Source of the DNA: Vibrio algicola
GTDB taxonomy: Bacteria; Pseudomonadota; Gammaproteobacteria; Enterobacterales; Vibrionaceae
Direction of reading: 5' to 3'
DNA: 64,000 nucleotides
Assembly: GCF_009601765.2 (NCBI RefSeq)
Contig: NZ_CP045699.1
Span: forward strand, 1,612,001 to 1,676,000
The translations under genes were made by a program, and so were the position numbers. The notes beneath the pieces are model-generated. The model made no database searches and was not told the DNA's origin. It worked only from the letters and a program-made list of their open reading frames with translations. Positions 29,345 through 37,529 of this stretch are shown here, piece after piece; the first letter of the stretch is position 1, and every line of letters starts with the position of its first letter.

Positions 29345-31261
29345 TTATTGTGTCAATAAAAACTGGGACACTTTATTGAGATCCCGAGTGCGTGGGATCG
29401 GTGGCAAACTTTGTAAAAATAAGCCGCCGTAATCGCGTGTGACTAATCGATTATCACAAATGATCAGCACACCTTTATCGGTTTCATCGCGAATTAATCG
29501 CCCCACTCCTTGCTTTAAGGTGATCACCGCATCGGGCAATTGTACTTGTGCAAAAGGTTCTCCGCCTTTTAAACGGCAATCTTCAATTCGCGCCTTTAAC
29601 AGTGGATCATCTGGAGCGGTAAAGGGTAATTTGTCGATAATAACACAGCTTAAGGTGTCGCCTCTAACATCTATCCCTTCCCAAAACGCGCCAGTAGCGA
29701 CTAACACCGCATTACCTAACTGCATAAACTCGTTTAGCAGTTTTTGCTTACTGGTTTCGCCTTGCACTAAAACCGGAAGATCTAACGACTCCCGAAATAA
29801 ATCCGCTAGCTGACGCATCATTTTATGCGAGGTGCACAAGAAGAAACAACGTCCTTTATTAGCGACGATCACCGGTGCTAACATCTCGGCCAGTTTGTCC
29901 GCCAAACCAACACTATTGGGCTCAGGTAAGTAACGAGGCACACATAATAACGCTTGGTTAGGATAATCAAACGGGCTTGGCAGAGTAAATTGCTGCTTAG
30001 GCGTAATGCCAAGCCGTTGAGTAAAGTGACTAAAATCATCTTTGACCGCTAAGGTCGCCGAAGTGAAGATCCAAGCGCCTTGCTTTTGTTCAATTTGTTC
30101 CTGAAATTTATCCGCCACCGACAGCGGGGTAATATGCAGCGTAAAGTGACGCGGCGAACATTCATACCAATATGAATAGCCGGTAATACTGGTGTCACAC
30201 ACTCGCAATAATCGATTTTTGATCAAACTGGCACGTTCATAAGCGGTATCTAATAGCTGGCTACGACCTAAGGCGATTTTTAACACTTCCAAAGCTAAAT
30301 CAAGCGCCTCATGCAAACGTTTAATTTCACGCTGCACAGCGACCGATTTAATTGCTTCTCGCCAATTGCCACGCATTTGAGCATTGGTTTCACCCAAAAT
30401 AATCCGTAGATCCATAAAGGTTTGAGTGATCTTGAGCGCTATTTTTTGCAACTGGCGCATGTCTTTGGCTTCGGTGCGATAACCAATTTCAATGTCTTTG
30501 GCCAACTCTTGCATTTGACGACTGGAAATCGACTGGCCAAAATACTGACTGGCAATATCGGGCACTTGATGCGCTTCATCAAAGATAAATACATCGGCCT
30601 CAGGAATAAGCTCACCAAAGCCAGTTTCTTTGATCGCGAGATCGGCCAAAAACAAATGATGATTGACCACCACGACATCAGCGTCCATCGCTTTTTTACG
30701 CGCTTTCAAAACAAAACAATCTTGATAACTGGGGCATTCTTTGCCTAAACAATTATCATTGGTTGAAGTAATGGTTGCGATCACTGGGCTGTCTTCGGCA
30801 ATGTCATCACATTCGCCTAAATCGCCACTTTTACTGCTGGATGACCAAGCTCGAACTTTCACTAAATGAGTCAGTAACTCAGGGTCGGCTTCATTGCTGT
30901 GGCTTTCCACCAGCTGACGACTGAGTCGATCAAGACACAAATAGTTAGATCGCCCTTTTAGCAGCGCTACATAGCCCATAAACCCGAGTGCATCGACCAT
31001 TTTAGGTAAGTCACGGTGAAACAGTTGTTCTTGCAGATTTTTTGATCCAGTGCTGATGATAACTTTCTTGCCACTTAATAATGCAGGAACCAGGTAGGCA
31101 AACGTTTTACCTGTCCCCGTGCCCGCTTCCACCACTAATTGATGTTGATGAGTGATCGCATCTTGCACCGCTTGCGCCATATCGATTTGCGGCTGCCGTG
31201 GTTGAAAACCGGGAATGGCTTTACCTAATGCGCCGGAGGCTGAGAATGTTTTGGCTATCAT
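29345..31261 (-). CDS. yoaA: DinG/YoaA-family ATP-dependent DNA helicase
   Basis: The 638-residue protein is an XPD-like superfamily 2 helicase: Walker A VVEAGTGTGKTFAYL, iron-sulphur region with cysteines in NCLGKECPSYQDCFVLKA, motif II VFIFDEAHQ, and late motifs FWEGIDVRGD and QGVGRLIRDE. YoaA in E. coli works with the clamp-loader subunit HolC in repairing damaged replication forks. Placement directly upstream of tsaB matches E. coli yoaA rather than dinG, and the length fits YoaA. Confidence 0.9.
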   Translation of the reverse strand: MIAKTFSASGALGKAIPGFQPRQPQIDMAQAVQDAITHQHQLVVEAGTGTGKTFAYLVPALLSGKKVIISTGSKNLQEQLFHRDLPKMVDALGFMGYVALLKGRSNYLCLDRLSRQLVESHSNEADPELLTHLVKVRAWSSSSKSGDLGECDDIAEDSPVIATITSTNDNCLGKECPSYQDCFVLKARKKAMDADVVVVNHHLFLADLAIKETGFGELIPEADVFIFDEAHQVPDIASQYFGQSISSRQMQELAKDIEIGYRTEAKDMRQLQKIALKITQTFMDLRIILGETNAQMRGNWREAIKSVAVQREIKRLHEALDLALEVLKIALGRSQLLDTAYERASLIKNRLLRVCDTSITGYSYWYECSPRHFTLHITPLSVADKFQEQIEQKQGAWIFTSATLAVKDDFSHFTQRLGITPKQQFTLPSPFDYPNQALLCVPRYLPEPNSVGLADKLAEMLAPVIVANKGRCFFLCTSHKMMRQLADLFRESLDLPVLVQGETSKQKLLNEFMQLGNAVLVATGAFWEGIDVRGDTLSCVIIDKLPFTAPDDPLLKARIEDCRLKGGEPFAQVQLPDAVITLKQGVGRLIRDETDKGVLIICDNRLVTRDYGGLFLQSLPPIPRTRDLNKVSQFLLTQ

Positions 31262-31455
31262 CGCATCTTGTCTTAAAAAGAAATTAGCGCAATTATGACA
31301 GCTTTAAGCAACAGGTGAAATGAATGTGATTGAAACCGATCGGAATAATGGCGGGTTGTCGTACCAAGCTCGCTTGATATGCTTGCCTAAAAGTTCAATG
31401 ACCGTTAGATTATCAGTATGTGATCTCTATCAACCTCTTTATATTTGGAAGCAGT

Positions 31456-32298
31456 ATGCTAAACACAGAACGTAAAACCCTGCTCACTCATTGTAGCGAT
31501 GAATACGGCTTAATCGCAAAAATCACTAATATTTGTTACCAACATAAACTCAATATCATCCACAATAATGAGTTTGTTGATAACGCCAGTGGCCACTTCT
31601 TTATGCGCACTGAACTGGAAGGCATTTTCCATGATGACGAATTATTAGCCGATTTAGATCAAGCGTTGCCAACCAACAGCAAGCGCTCGCTTATCAGCTC
31701 ATCACGTAAAAAAGTGGTGATCATGGTCACCAAAGAAGCCCATTGTTTGGGTGATATTTTAATGAAAGCCTACGATGGTAGCTTAGATGTTGAGATTGCA
31801 GCGGTGGTCGGAAACTACGACAAGCTGCAAACCTTAACGGAACGTTTTGATATTCCGTATCATCATATTTCACACGAAGGTTTAACTCGCGAGCAGCATG
31901 AAGACAAAATGCTCGATGTGATTAAATCTTACGATCCGCGTTATGTGGTATTGGCCAAATACATGCGAGTGCTCACCGCCAATTTTGTGGCGCAATTTCC
32001 GCATAAAATTATTAATATCCACCACAGCTTTTTACCTGCGTTTATTGGCGCGAAACCATATCAACAAGCATTTGATCGCGGCGTAAAAATCATTGGTGCG
32101 ACCGCGCACTTTGTTACTAACGATCTCGATGAAGGCCCTATCATTAAGCAAGACGTGATCCCAGTGGATCATAACTTTAGTGCCAGTGATATGGCGCAAG
32201 CGGGCCGGGATGTGGAGAAGAATGTATTAAGCAAGGCGTTAAACAAGGTGGTCAATGACCATGTGTTTGTTTACGGCAATAAGACGGTGATTTTGTAA
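31456..32298 (+). CDS. purU: PurU, formyltetrahydrofolate deformylase
   Basis: The 280-residue enzyme hydrolyses 10-formyl-THF to formate and THF, supplying formate to PurT and balancing one-carbon units. It has an N-terminal ACT-type regulatory domain (TLLTHCSDEYGLIAKITNIC) and a formyltransferase-like catalytic domain with NIHHSFLPAFIGAKPYQQAF and DLDEGPIIKQDVIPVDH. The ATG at 31456, after GGAAG, gives MLNTERKTLLTHCSD; the upstream in-frame start at 31420 adds 12 residues of hydrophobic sequence without support. It is a single-gene unit with its own terminator. Confidence 0.95.
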   Translation: MLNTERKTLLTHCSDEYGLIAKITNICYQHKLNIIHNNEFVDNASGHFFMRTELEGIFHDDELLADLDQALPTNSKRSLISSSRKKVVIMVTKEAHCLGDILMKAYDGSLDVEIAAVVGNYDKLQTLTERFDIPYHHISHEGLTREQHEDKMLDVIKSYDPRYVVLAKYMRVLTANFVAQFPHKIINIHHSFLPAFIGAKPYQQAFDRGVKIIGATAHFVTNDLDEGPIIKQDVIPVDHNFSASDMAQAGRDVEKNVLSKALNKVVNDHVFVYGNKTVIL

Positions 32299-32325
32299 GG
32301 TCATATCTTAACAATAACGTTTTTG

Positions 32326-32364
32326 AAAAAGCGAGGCATGGGTTAACCGTGATCTCGCTTTTTT
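32326..32364 (+). terminator. Rho-independent terminator after purU
   Basis: AAAAAGCGAG and CTCGCTTTTTT pair, with an inner CATGG/CCGTG helix, about 28 nt after the purU stop. The 3' arm could instead pair with AAAGCGAGATC at about 32383-32394. Confidence 0.85.
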
Positions 32365-32442
32365 CTTTATTGCGGCAGCCCAAAGCGAGATCCCCTGTCT
32401 CTTCGCTTCGGCTCATGCATGGGATGACGGGTTTTGACGCTA

Positions 32443-32907
32443 TTAATTATCAAACTCGTTATATTTCGACAGCATAGTTTTGAGAGCAAGGCTTTGAGTT
32501 TCGTTCCAACGACCTTTCCAACTGCTGTTCATATCTATCGTTTTTAACGCACCAGATAACGATTCACCTACTGTCCATGTCACTTGATAGGCTCCCGAAG
32601 TTGACGGTAAAGTACAACTTCCCCCGCTAATAATTGTCGTACTTACCGAGTCATTGCCTAGTACAATTTCACAACCACTGCCAATATCGCTATATGCTAA
32701 GGTTCCATTGGCTCCACTAATTGAACGAGTACGAAATAACTCTAGCTTCGCTTCAGCCAAGTGCAGCCCGCGTATACTGTGGATAGCATAATCCGATTGG
32801 CGCTCCATGTAGCTTTGCAGTTTAATTAAACCGATCACACCAAACACCAATACCAAAAAAGCGATCAATACTTCAATGAGGCTAAAGCCTTGCTGTTTAG
32901 AAGTCAT
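32443..32907 (-). CDS. Type IV pilus minor pilin, PilV-like
   Basis: The 154-residue prepilin has a short leader MTSKQQG followed by the cleavage/methylation motif FSLIEVLIAFLVLVFGVIGL, with Glu at position +5. After the hydrophobic helix, cysteines occur in GSGCEIV and GGSCTLP, the latter two likely bridged. Minor pilins prime assembly of the pilus and sit at its tip. It is the last gene of the cluster; its ATG overlaps the end of the preceding gene by 11 bp, implying coupled translation. The PilV name is by position and motif, not by alignment. Confidence 0.8.
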   Translation of the reverse strand: MTSKQQGFSLIEVLIAFLVLVFGVIGLIKLQSYMERQSDYAIHSIRGLHLAEAKLELFRTRSISGANGTLAYSDIGSGCEIVLGNDSVSTTIISGGSCTLPSTSGAYQVTWTVGESLSGALKTIDMNSSWKGRWNETQSLALKTMLSKYNEFDN

Positions 32908-34168
32908 GCCAAGATCCTTTTAGCCATTTTATTTTTCTTATTTTATTCAACGCATTCTCCACAACATCTCTGTTATAACGAAAATTCATTGATGAACCAA
33001 AGACAGCGTATTTGCCAGGAGCATCCATCACATATCCTCCAAGTGGAACAAATGATCCTGATTGGTAGTACATAGTTTTATCTAAAGGGACAGCGGAAGG
33101 TATAGGATTACCTTGATGAGAGAGCATCGTATCCCAAATAGTACTGCTAGGAGTATATGCAGATGGTACAGATTCAAAGTGATATATCATTCCAGGGAAT
33201 TCATGCGCCCCTTTTACTGAAAATATACCATCCTGTATAACTAAGACAATTCCAGCACCAGGAAATTTATTATCTATCGCTGTTTCTATTTTATCTAAGT
33301 CAGTTCTAGAGGTTGTTGAATCATTCGCCAACTCACAACTACCATAAATCCAAATTAAATCTTTACCATCATTAACTTGGTCAACAATTTTATCAGCACA
33401 ATCTGTTAAGTACTGAGTGCTAATTGGAAGCACACCATTACTAGGTTTTACATCACCTAACCCTGATGGGATACGAGCAAAATTTTCATCATACATCACA
33501 TCCATCCATTCATTTCTTGGTGTACCAAAAAGATCTTCAAAAGGTTCTAGATTAATATCTTGAAAGAAATCATTTTTAGTATCGGATATCCTAAGTGCAG
33601 CATGGGTCCAATGATCTGCGACACAACTTTGGCCTGTAGGGAAGCCACTATAAGGTTGGTTTGCAACAAATTGACTATTTCCTATAGTGCCAAATAATTC
33701 AAATATATTTTTATATCGTACAGCCATGCATTCCCATTTATCCGCTGTCGCGGATAGACTCCCAGGATCTGGAAGGAAATTAAAAGAACCTTTAAAATAT
33801 AGGTTTGAGGATGACTTAAGTGCCCCAGAGCTCCTATTCCCTGGCATTAAAACTGTTTTTTTGATATTTGTGTTTCCATAATAAGAATTGAGTATTAATG
33901 GTGAACCTATATCTGGTGTGATCTCAGCACCACTTAAACTTAAACAGTTTAAAAAATCAGTTGGTAACGCTTTTAATGCTTGAATCTCAGCAAAAGCACA
34001 CTCCAATCCCCCTTCCGCAGCCCAATGTAGTTGTCGTGAAGTAATTTCATTTTGCGCACGCTTGGCTTGAAAGAAAACATTCTTATACGACGCAATTGAA
34101 AGAGTCAAAATCGCAATCAACAGCATGGCGGTATAGAGTAATGTCACCGCGCCTTTTTGATGTTTCAT
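32897..34168 (-). CDS. Large minor pilin-like protein in the PilX position
   Basis: The 423-residue product has a leader MKHQKG and a hydrophobic helix AVTLLYTAMLLIAILTLSIA but lacks the usual Glu+5, as PilX-type minor pilins can. The long C-terminal part has eight or more cysteines (for example GGLECAFAEI, DKWECMAVRY, TGQSCVADHW, YGSCELAND), suggesting a disulphide-rich globular tip domain. The ATG at 34168 overlaps the previous stop (TGATG) and follows AAGGA. Base composition is visibly more A/T-rich than the neighbours, and the middle and C-terminus match nothing I know. It probably forms part of the pilus tip; an adhesive or specificity role is inference. Confidence 0.75.
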   Translation of the reverse strand: MKHQKGAVTLLYTAMLLIAILTLSIASYKNVFFQAKRAQNEITSRQLHWAAEGGLECAFAEIQALKALPTDFLNCLSLSGAEITPDIGSPLILNSYYGNTNIKKTVLMPGNRSSGALKSSSNLYFKGSFNFLPDPGSLSATADKWECMAVRYKNIFELFGTIGNSQFVANQPYSGFPTGQSCVADHWTHAALRISDTKNDFFQDINLEPFEDLFGTPRNEWMDVMYDENFARIPSGLGDVKPSNGVLPISTQYLTDCADKIVDQVNDGKDLIWIYGSCELANDSTTSRTDLDKIETAIDNKFPGAGIVLVIQDGIFSVKGAHEFPGMIYHFESVPSAYTPSSTIWDTMLSHQGNPIPSAVPLDKTMYYQSGSFVPLGGYVMDAPGKYAVFGSSMNFRYNRDVVENALNKIRKIKWLKGSWHDF

Positions 34169-34827
34169 CACTGCCAATTCCTTTGTTTGATTTTGGTTAC
34201 CATTGTTTGTTCATAATCCTGACCAGATGTTGGCGGGCTTGCGAGCTTTGCTTTCATTGTGATAGTGAAATAAGCAGAACTAACACTGTTGCCTAATGGT
34301 GTTTCATCAATAACAAATTGGCTCAATATCACTCGACTATCATCCATAAGCGATAACCCTGGCTCACCTATTGCGCTACATGTAGGCATTACTGGTGATA
34401 CACGGCTGATATTAGTTTTAGTGCAGATACCTAATTTTTTAGTTCCTGTATCTCCGGTGAATTTAGTGTAAGTAATATCACCATTATTATTTTCATAGAT
34501 ATAAGCCAAGGTCGCTCCCACCGCAGATGACGTCACCGTGATCACCTCACTGGCACCCGACAAAATCAATGAACTGCCATTATTACCGTTAAAACCTGCG
34601 CGCTGTGCATCTTCTTTTATATAGCGCATTGCATCATTCATATTTTGCAGTACTAATAACTTTAAGCTGCGTTCCGTCGCCAGTTTTTGGCCAGAGATAA
34701 ACATGCTGCCCACCGCCATGATCGCTAAAATACCAATGGTAGAAGCAACCAACAATTCAATCAAAGACATGCCTGCCTGTTGCTTTAATGACCGGTTACA
34801 TTGCGACTTAACATCCCGGATAGCCAT
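34168..34827 (-). CDS. Type IV pilus minor pilin, PilW-like
   Basis: The 219-residue prepilin has a leader ending QQAG and the processing motif MSLIELLVASTIGILAIMAVG with Glu+5. The rest is a typical pseudopilin beta-sheet domain with cysteines in KLGICTKT and MPTCSAIG. A strong AGGAGG precedes the ATG at 34827, which lies inside the end of the FimT-like gene (20 bp overlap). Its stop overlaps the next start. PilW-type proteins work with PilV, PilX and FimT/GspH as the priming complex. Confidence 0.82.
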   Translation of the reverse strand: MAIRDVKSQCNRSLKQQAGMSLIELLVASTIGILAIMAVGSMFISGQKLATERSLKLLVLQNMNDAMRYIKEDAQRAGFNGNNGSSLILSGASEVITVTSSAVGATLAYIYENNNGDITYTKFTGDTGTKKLGICTKTNISRVSPVMPTCSAIGEPGLSLMDDSRVILSQFVIDETPLGNSVSSAYFTITMKAKLASPPTSGQDYEQTMVTKIKQRNWQ

Positions 34828-35362
34828 AAAGATCTCCTCCTACTCCACAAATATTGACTCGGCCAGAAATACCTTCCTGAATAATTTTCAATTTTTTCTC
34901 TGTATCAATAGAAAACGTCACTTCAGAATTACTACCCCCTTCAGGTCGTCCATTGACACTATCTAATGCTGGCCAATGGTTATTGGTAGAGATAGTCATA
35001 TTTTTAAATGCCATACCCGATAAATACATTTCAGCATTGTTTTGTTGCGCGGCTAGGCTGCCTGGAATCGCACTTGAGGCTCGCAGCGCTAGTCCCCATT
35101 TACCATCGTAAGTGGTTGGAGCAGAGCCTAATGGAGTGTTAGGCAAAAAAGATAAGTACAAGGTTTTATTTTGCATCACTGCTTCTGAGCGAGCTTGAAT
35201 AAGAAAACCGCTTAATTCATTCGCTAGGCGCTGCATTTTTGCTTTTTCATTGAAATAGCCCATCGAGGGTGCCACTACTGCCAGCAAAATGGTCATCACT
35301 ACGATGGTTATCATCAATTCTATGAGGGAAAACCCTCGTTCCATTCCCAAATTCTTTTGCAA
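34808..35362 (-). CDS. Type IV pilus minor pilin, FimT/GspH-like (first copy)
   Basis: This prepilin has the processing site GMERG followed by FSLIELMITIVVMTILLAVVA, Glu+5 present, and a GspH/FimT-type C-terminus ending GRVNICGVGGDLYGYPGC. I chose the TTG at 35362 (184 residues, 10-residue leader) because AGGA lies 9 nt upstream; alternatives are GTG at 35404, without a site, and ATG at 35344, giving a leader of only four residues. In some bacteria FimT binds DNA for uptake. It opens the minus-strand cluster and is divergent from the PilE-like gene. Confidence 0.78.
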   Translation of the reverse strand: MQKNLGMERGFSLIELMITIVVMTILLAVVAPSMGYFNEKAKMQRLANELSGFLIQARSEAVMQNKTLYLSFLPNTPLGSAPTTYDGKWGLALRASSAIPGSLAAQQNNAEMYLSGMAFKNMTISTNNHWPALDSVNGRPEGGSNSEVTFSIDTEKKLKIIQEGISGRVNICGVGGDLYGYPGC

Positions 35363-35445
35363 CTGGTTACATCCTGAGTTTTTTGGTTGAACTGATGCTA
35401 ACACTTAATAACAATGGTCGAAGTTTACAGAAGGAACTTATAGAA

Positions 35446-35898
35446 ATGATTCGTAAAAATGGATGTATGCAAAACACCAAGCGACATAAAGGAATGACAT
35501 TGATCGAATTATTGATAGTGGTCGCCATCATTGGTGTGCTAGCCGCTATCACCTATCCAAGCTATCAAGAACATGTACTGAAAGGACACCGTTCTTCGGC
35601 AATGGCAGATATGTTGAAGATCCAAATTGAAATGGAACTGAGTAAAAGCAAGATTGGAGCTTATAATTCTGCAACCATCGTTTCAGGTGGCAGTTGTGAC
35701 TTTTGTGATACTGACAGCGAACGCTATACATTTTCTGTGACAGAAAGTTCGGCAACAAACATGGAGGCTTATACCATCAAGGCAGTGCCAAGAAAAAACT
35801 CCCCCCAAATAAAAGACAAATGTGGCACCTTAAGCTTAAACGCAGGTTCTGTGGGCACGGCAAACAAAGCGGGTGTTGCTGTCGATGGGTGTTGGTAG
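35446..35898 (+). CDS. PilE-like type IV pilin, divergent from the minor-pilin operon
   Basis: The 150-residue prepilin has a leader ending KRHKG, then MTLIELLIVVAIIGVLAAIT with Glu+5, followed by YPSYQEHVLKGHRSSAMADM as in PilE-type minor pilins. Cysteine pairs occur in GGSCDFCDTD and at DKCGTLS/VDGCW (C-terminal disulphide loop). Start candidates are ATG 35446 (AAGGA upstream, 16-residue leader) and ATG 35467 (9-residue leader). It is on the plus strand, opposite to the rest of the cluster, with at most about 85 bp for a shared promoter region. Confidence 0.82.
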   Translation: MIRKNGCMQNTKRHKGMTLIELLIVVAIIGVLAAITYPSYQEHVLKGHRSSAMADMLKIQIEMELSKSKIGAYNSATIVSGGSCDFCDTDSERYTFSVTESSATNMEAYTIKAVPRKNSPQIKDKCGTLSLNAGSVGTANKAGVAVDGCW

Positions 35899-35928
35899 AG
35901 GCTGTTGGTTACGAAGAAAGACAACCAC

Positions 35929-36531
35929 TCAGCACTCTGGGTAACCATAATAATATTTGTCACTGTTGCCTTGGTTAGCAATATTAATACCGCACACTCG
36001 GACTCGGCCGGTAATATTATGCAGATTCACTTTTAAACCGCGAGCGGGGTCGATGTAGAAAGTAAAACTTCTTGCCACCCCCATTGGTTTACCATGAACT
36101 TGGTCAAATTTAATTTTGTGGAAGTTAAGGGTTGAGAAAACGCTGATATTTTTAAAGCGCTCACCATTAAGGTAATAAATGGCGCCGTGTTTGGAGGTGG
36201 TATAATCCACCGTGGCATTATTGTTCTGTAGGCTAAACACCCAACCACCTTGATAAATTGCGCTATTGGTTTTTTGTACAAAGTGCAGCCACACCGGATG
36301 CCGCTTAAACACCGCTTCGGTCTTGGCCATCATCACGATATTGGTCACTTCATTGGCTAAGCTGCGCATTTTAAGCTTTTCAAATAAATCCTGTAACGAG
36401 GGCACGCTTGCTACCAATAATACGCTCAGCACCACGCAGCCAATAATAGCTTCCATTAAGGTAAAACCCGATGCTTGTTTGAGCGTTACTTTTGTTCGAG
36501 CCGATATTTTGTCTAGTGAGATTTGATGCAT
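35929..36531 (-). CDS. Second FimT/GspH-like minor pilin
   Basis: The 200-residue prepilin has the processing site KQASG followed by FTLMEAIIGCVVLSVLLVA, with Glu+5. Its C-terminus GRVRVCGINIANQGNSDKYY ending YGYPEC parallels that of the first FimT-like copy, so the two are probably paralogues. It is convergent with the PilE-like gene (30 bp between stops). The ATG at 36531 gives a 22-residue leader; a GTG at 36555 would lengthen it. It has no obvious partner gene and may be transcribed alone. Confidence 0.78.
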   Translation of the reverse strand: MHQISLDKISARTKVTLKQASGFTLMEAIIGCVVLSVLLVASVPSLQDLFEKLKMRSLANEVTNIVMMAKTEAVFKRHPVWLHFVQKTNSAIYQGGWVFSLQNNNATVDYTTSKHGAIYYLNGERFKNISVFSTLNFHKIKFDQVHGKPMGVARSFTFYIDPARGLKVNLHNITGRVRVCGINIANQGNSDKYYYGYPEC

Positions 36532-36678
36532 TGCAACCGAGCCTAAAAAAATCACGTCATCTTTTTAGGCTAGGCATTAAAAAACTACTGAGAAACTCAT
36601 CATCGTTGTTAATAGCGCCCCATTCTCAATATTAAGAATCTCTCTGTATTCACGACCTTCTATCTCATAGGATAACGA

Positions 36679-37332
36679 CTATTTCGCCTCACTGGCGATC
36701 ACCGCTTGCAGGCTATGTGGATGCAGTTTAATACACACGCCTTGATGCTTAAATGCCACGGTCGGATTGACCAAGCGTTCCCCCGCGCCTTGCGGGCTCG
36801 ATAACTTCACTTTGACCCCAAGTTCGGCAAATCTCCCCCATTTCTTGGCCATTAACGGAAACTGACGTTTAATCTGCTCGACTAATTGCTCTGCAGTTTG
36901 GGCTTTACTTGGTACCACAAATTCCACATGCTCCCAACCTTGCTGTGGGTAGGCTTTGTCGCTGGGATAAGGTAACTCTAAACAGTCGATCTTGTGGTCA
37001 GTCACTTGCAAGGCTGAATCTAAATGGATCACAATAATAGCGCGACCGTTGATCATCGCATTGGATATTTGTTGTCCTTCACTCAACCAAGCTCGATGAA
37101 CTTGTTCCGCCACAACTTGATCGTTAATCCGCATCGCTAAATGGTCGGCTTTTAGATCGTGGTAATCCAAACCAATCAATTGGGCTAATGCGTCCATTTT
37201 TTGCCAAAAATCAACCACTGACAACGCCATAGCCGCGGGGCTGAGTTGTTGAATAAGCGGATCAATAAGCGGTTCTTTTTCTATTGATTGCTCGGTCGTT
37301 ATTGATTGAGGTTTCGACAATGAAGAAGACAA
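36679..37332 (-). CDS. yecM: YecM-family protein (VOC-superfamily fold)
   Basis: The product matches E. coli YecM in core motifs: GLDYHDLKADHLAMRIN, NAMINGRAIIVIHLD, LPYPSDKAYPQQGWEHVEFVVP and LVNPTVAFKHQGVCIKLHPH. The family has a metal-binding glyoxalase-like fold but no established function. Its position next to argS is as in E. coli. I take the TTG at 37332 (217 residues) because AAGGA lies about 9 nt upstream; an in-frame TTG at 37398 would add 22 residues without a site. Confidence 0.85.
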   Translation of the reverse strand: MSSSLSKPQSITTEQSIEKEPLIDPLIQQLSPAAMALSVVDFWQKMDALAQLIGLDYHDLKADHLAMRINDQVVAEQVHRAWLSEGQQISNAMINGRAIIVIHLDSALQVTDHKIDCLELPYPSDKAYPQQGWEHVEFVVPSKAQTAEQLVEQIKRQFPLMAKKWGRFAELGVKVKLSSPQGAGERLVNPTVAFKHQGVCIKLHPHSLQAVIASEAK

Positions 37333-37529
37333 AATTCCATTCCTTTTAAAGCAAGTTAAAGACGCTAGAAGAGTGTAACCTAAGCCATTTGTCACCAATA
37401 GATAAAAATGACGATTTATTTTTTAATAACCTTCTATTATTTGGTATCATAGTTCACATTTTCTGATTAAAAATTTGCGCTCGATTGAAGCTTTGTTTTT
37501 CAATCCAGACATTACCATAGGAAGCACGT

